From Gemmatimonadaceae bacterium (lineage in GTDB: Bacteria > Gemmatimonadota > Gemmatimonadetes > Gemmatimonadales > Gemmatimonadaceae): DNA of 32,770 nt. The stretch covers positions 1 to 32,770 of the forward strand of contig JAICJQ010000030.1 in the NCBI GenBank assembly GCA_025928335.1, written 5' to 3'. The notes below the pieces were generated by a model. The model was not told where the DNA came from. It made no database searches and worked only from the letters and a program-made list of their open reading frames with translations. A program made the translations under genes and the position numbers. Each line of letters opens with the position of its first letter. The first letter of the stretch is position 1. This document shows, piece after piece, positions 30,640 through 32,770 of this stretch.

Positions 30640-31029
30640 AACGAAGTGTAAGTACAGCCCATTCCTGCAACCGGGGCCAATTACCAGGTCTCTCAAGCGG
30701 GTGAGAACGGCCACCATCCGCAGTGGTCGCGCGACGGGAAGGAGCTCTTCTACATTCCGCAGGTTGGCGCGTTCGCGGCGCGCAGTATTTCAACGCAGTC
30801 TGGATTCTCCTTCGGCAACCCGGTTCCAGTCCCTCGAGTATTCCCGGTTGCGGCTCCGGTGACGCCGAGGACATTTGACATCATGCCGGATGGGAAGATC
30901 CTGAGCGTGGTCGCGATCAGCCCACAGGGCGGCGACCAGAAGCTGGCCGTTCAGCTCGCGAACCCGCGTCAGGTGAACGTCGTGCTCAATTGGTTCGAGG
31001 AGTTGAAGCGCCGCGCACCGGCTCGTTGA
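30640..31029 (+). pseudogene. C-terminal remnant of the kinase-propeller gene, in the same frame
   Basis: Reading on in the kinase frame gives NEV, a stop (TAA at 30649-30651), and then about 125 residues without interruption to TGA at 31027-31029. These include VQPIPATGANYQVSQAG, GHHPQWSRDGKELFYIP and FDIMPDGKILSVV, ending with LNWFEELKRR. These are the last propeller blades and C-terminal strand normally present in this kinase family. The stops at 30637 and 30649 replace positions where a sense codon (Lys/Gln/Arg and Tyr) is expected, without any insertion or deletion. The piece has no start codon or ribosome binding site of its own, so it is untranslated unless the stops are read through or are sequence errors. 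Confidence 0.8.
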
Positions 31030-31040
31030 CCCGAGGACGG

Positions 31041-31901
31041 CTACCCGCCGCAGTGCTTATTCAAGAACTGGAAAACGTCACTGGCCCAGACCGCGCTGCC
31101 GAAATAGCCGAACGTGTGCCCGTCCGATTCGGACTTCCCAAACGGAGGATAGATCTTGAGCGCGAATTCCTTCCCGGCGGCGCGCATCGTGTCGGCGAGA
31201 ACACGGCTCGGCGATAAGTCGTAGTCGTTCGCGGCCTGAAAAAAGAACATCGGAGCGCGCGCGTTTCGAACGCTGCGCTCCATCGTTGTTTGCAGCAGCG
31301 GCGCGTCGGCCCAGCTCTGGGCGCCGCCCGCAGAGTTGATTGCCGCGCAGTAGGAGCCGCGCTCGGCCCCGAACACCGTGAGAATGCCGCCGAAGGAATT
31401 CCCCGCCACGGCGATCCGATTTGGTTGAACGAACTTCTGCTTTCTCAACCACGCCGCGGCGGCCAGCTGGTCATCGAGGTGGTCGGTCTCCAGTAAGTGA
31501 ATCATGGTCTCGGCTCCGGCCGCGAGGCCGCCGACCTTCGTCGCCGCGGAAATTTGATCGCCGATGTACTTCCCCGCGGACGCGCTGAGACCTTGTCCGC
31601 GCCGATACGGCCCGAAGAACACCCATCCGTGTTGCGCGAAGACCGGACCGAGACTGTCGAAGGCCATCTTGCTCAGCATGCCGGCCGCACTTCCGTGGTT
31701 GTACACGACGGCCGGGAACGGTCCGGGGCCGTCCGGAAGGTACAGCACGCCGTGCAGCTCGAGCGTCCCGCTCGGGAAGATGACGACTCTGCTCCGCACC
31801 GGCGAGTTCCGCGAAGGTACCGCGACGCGAGGCATCCCGATGCCGAATGAGGATTCGCCCGCTAATAAAGGAAGTAGGATGAGAAATCGTGTCAGTCGCA
31901 T
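31041..31901 (-). CDS. Secreted dienelactone-hydrolase-like alpha/beta hydrolase
   Basis: This encodes 286 residues from the ATG at 31901, chosen for the signal peptide that follows (RLTRFLILLPLLAGESSFG). The alpha/beta-hydrolase core is complete: AVVYNHGSAAG (oxyanion region), the nucleophile elbow GNSFGG (Ser169), the acid in ANDYDLSPS and the catalytic histidine in SDGHTFGY (His262). It belongs to the dienelactone hydrolase / prolyl oligopeptidase-related group of esterases and peptidases; its exact substrate cannot be told. It is exported and probably periplasmic. It lies 31 nt downstream of the epimerase gene on the same strand, so the two may be co-transcribed. It is convergent with the kinase remnant (11-bp gap). 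Confidence 0.82.
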   Translation of the reverse strand: MRLTRFLILLPLLAGESSFGIGMPRVAVPSRNSPVRSRVVIFPSGTLELHGVLYLPDGPGPFPAVVYNHGSAAGMLSKMAFDSLGPVFAQHGWVFFGPYRRGQGLSASAGKYIGDQISAATKVGGLAAGAETMIHLLETDHLDDQLAAAAWLRKQKFVQPNRIAVAGNSFGGILTVFGAERGSYCAAINSAGGAQSWADAPLLQTTMERSVRNARAPMFFFQAANDYDLSPSRVLADTMRAAGKEFALKIYPPFGKSESDGHTFGYFGSAVWASDVFQFLNKHCGG

Positions 31902-31932
31902 TGGTCGAATCACCGGTGAAGACTCGCGGCGC

Positions 31933-32770
31933 TCAGCCGCGTGAGGCGCGCCAAGCCACCAGCACGTCGCGCTCGCGATCGGGCGGCAGTCCCGCGCTTT
32001 TGAGCATGCGCGTTCGCGCGTCAGCCGACGACGCGTTGAACCAATCGAGCGCGTCTTTCGCCGTCTTCCCGACCGGCCTGAAGGTGAGACCGGCCGCCCG
32101 CGCCCGGGCATTCGATACCTGCGTGCCCGCGTAATCGGGATCGGAGCGCGGAATCCACGTCGGCATGTCACCCCACGGCGTGACCTTTTGGGCGGTGAGG
32201 AAATCCGTCGGTACCCAGACGACACGAGTGTCGGCTGGAGCCGGCACCGCGGTGCGGATCTGCTCGAGTTGCTCGGACATCGTCATTGGCGCGGCTGGTC
32301 CCGCTGCATTGAACGTTCCGATCGTTCCCTGTTCGACGACACGAATCGTCCACTCGGCCAGGTCACGAGCGTCGATGACTTGCACCTGGTCCTTCCCGTC
32401 ACCCGGTGCGAGGATGTCGCCACCCTTCGCGATTCGATAGGGCCAGTAGGTAAATCGGAAGGAATCGTCACCGGGCCCTGCGATAAGGGTTGGCCGAATG
32501 ATGGTCGTTCCATTCCCGAACCACTTCACTGCCTCGCGCTCGCAGGCGACCTTCATTGGACCGTACAAGCCTTCGATGTCCTTCATGAGATCCTGCTGTG
32601 TTACGGCGAGCGGGTCGCCCTTCGTATACTCCAGGAGCGGCGACCTTTCGTTCAGTGCTCGCTGACCTTTGGTGTCGTAGGCCGAGATGCTCGAGGTGAA
32701 GACGTATTGCTTGGTGTGGCCTTTGAGGACCTCTCCGGCGTCCTTCACCCAGAAAGGCAATGATGATGGA
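31933..32770 (-). CDS. NAD-dependent epimerase/dehydratase (extended SDR), 5' end missing
   Basis: The frame enters from the window edge, so the N-terminal Rossmann GxxGxxG segment is not visible; about 279 residues are. The extended-SDR pattern is present: KQYVFTSSISAYD (active-site Ser region), YGPMKVACE (catalytic Tyr and Lys of YxxxK), TTIIRPTLIAGPGDD and FRFTYWPYRIAKGGDI. Later come VIDARDLAEWTIRVVE and GTFNAAGPAAPMTM. These enzymes act on nucleotide sugars or related alcohols with NAD(P). The substrate cannot be named. The C-terminal domain is complete (ending WRASRG). It precedes the hydrolase gene on the same strand. Confidence 0.85.
   Translation of the reverse strand, partial: PSSLPFWVKDAGEVLKGHTKQYVFTSSISAYDTKGQRALNERSPLLEYTKGDPLAVTQQDLMKDIEGLYGPMKVACEREAVKWFGNGTTIIRPTLIAGPGDDSFRFTYWPYRIAKGGDILAPGDGKDQVQVIDARDLAEWTIRVVEQGTIGTFNAAGPAAPMTMSEQLEQIRTAVPAPADTRVVWVPTDFLTAQKVTPWGDMPTWIPRSDPDYAGTQVSNARARAAGLTFRPVGKTAKDALDWFNASSADARTRMLKSAGLPPDRERDVLVAWRASRG

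Overview
This is a GC-rich chromosomal window, most likely from a Gemmatimonadota bacterium (Acidobacteriota is the main alternative). That assignment is an inference. It rests on three PadR/ADOP-type orphan permeases, a Ser/Thr kinase fused to a TolB/WD40-like propeller, many secreted beta-sandwich proteins, an outer-membrane beta-barrel and an S15-type peptidase. No rRNA, tRNA, CRISPR array, integrase or transposase was seen.

Region 1 (1-11.3 kb) is an envelope and signalling block. It starts with the 5' part of a secreted S15/CocE peptidase and a small secreted CARDB-like protein, both on the minus strand. An ECF-like sigma factor overlaps by 4 nt a single-pass membrane protein that resembles an anti-sigma factor and carries a periplasmic Fn3-like domain. 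A large TPR-CHAT (caspase-like) protein meets that gene tail to tail. Divergent from the CHAT gene is an outer-membrane beta-barrel gene, followed by a secreted protein ending in the same kind of Fn3-like module. Two more secreted Ig-like proteins are transcribed divergently around an 18-bp perfect palindrome. A sigma factor, a membrane partner and a TPR-CHAT protease together recall the sigma-release logic of type III-E CRISPR 'craspase', but there is no CRISPR component here. This is the best candidate for an undescribed system.

Region 2 (11.3-20 kb) holds two PadR-permease operons and a convergent third ADOP permease. The first PadR promoter has a TTGACA box and a 10-bp inverted repeat over its -10 region.

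Region 3 (20-23.3 kb) holds a remnant of a GxxExxY gene between imperfect inverted repeats with a 21-nt tandem array, a four-domain multicopper oxidase whose copper motifs are in permuted order, and a B3-like metallo-beta-lactamase that has lost its middle segment.

Region 4 (23.3-27.7 kb, mostly minus strand) looks like a cold-adaptation cluster: csp1 - rpsU - infA - small ORF - TIR-like protein - truncated MBL, and csp2 - fatty acid desaturase, with the last pair overlapping by 4 nt. Both csp genes have the same promoter layout and a homologous two-hairpin leader, the second hairpin being terminator-like.

Region 5 (27.8-32.8 kb) holds a membrane-anchored Holliday-junction-resolvase-related nuclease, the kinase-propeller gene interrupted by two in-frame stops near its 3' end, a dienelactone-hydrolase-like esterase and a partial NAD-dependent epimerase.
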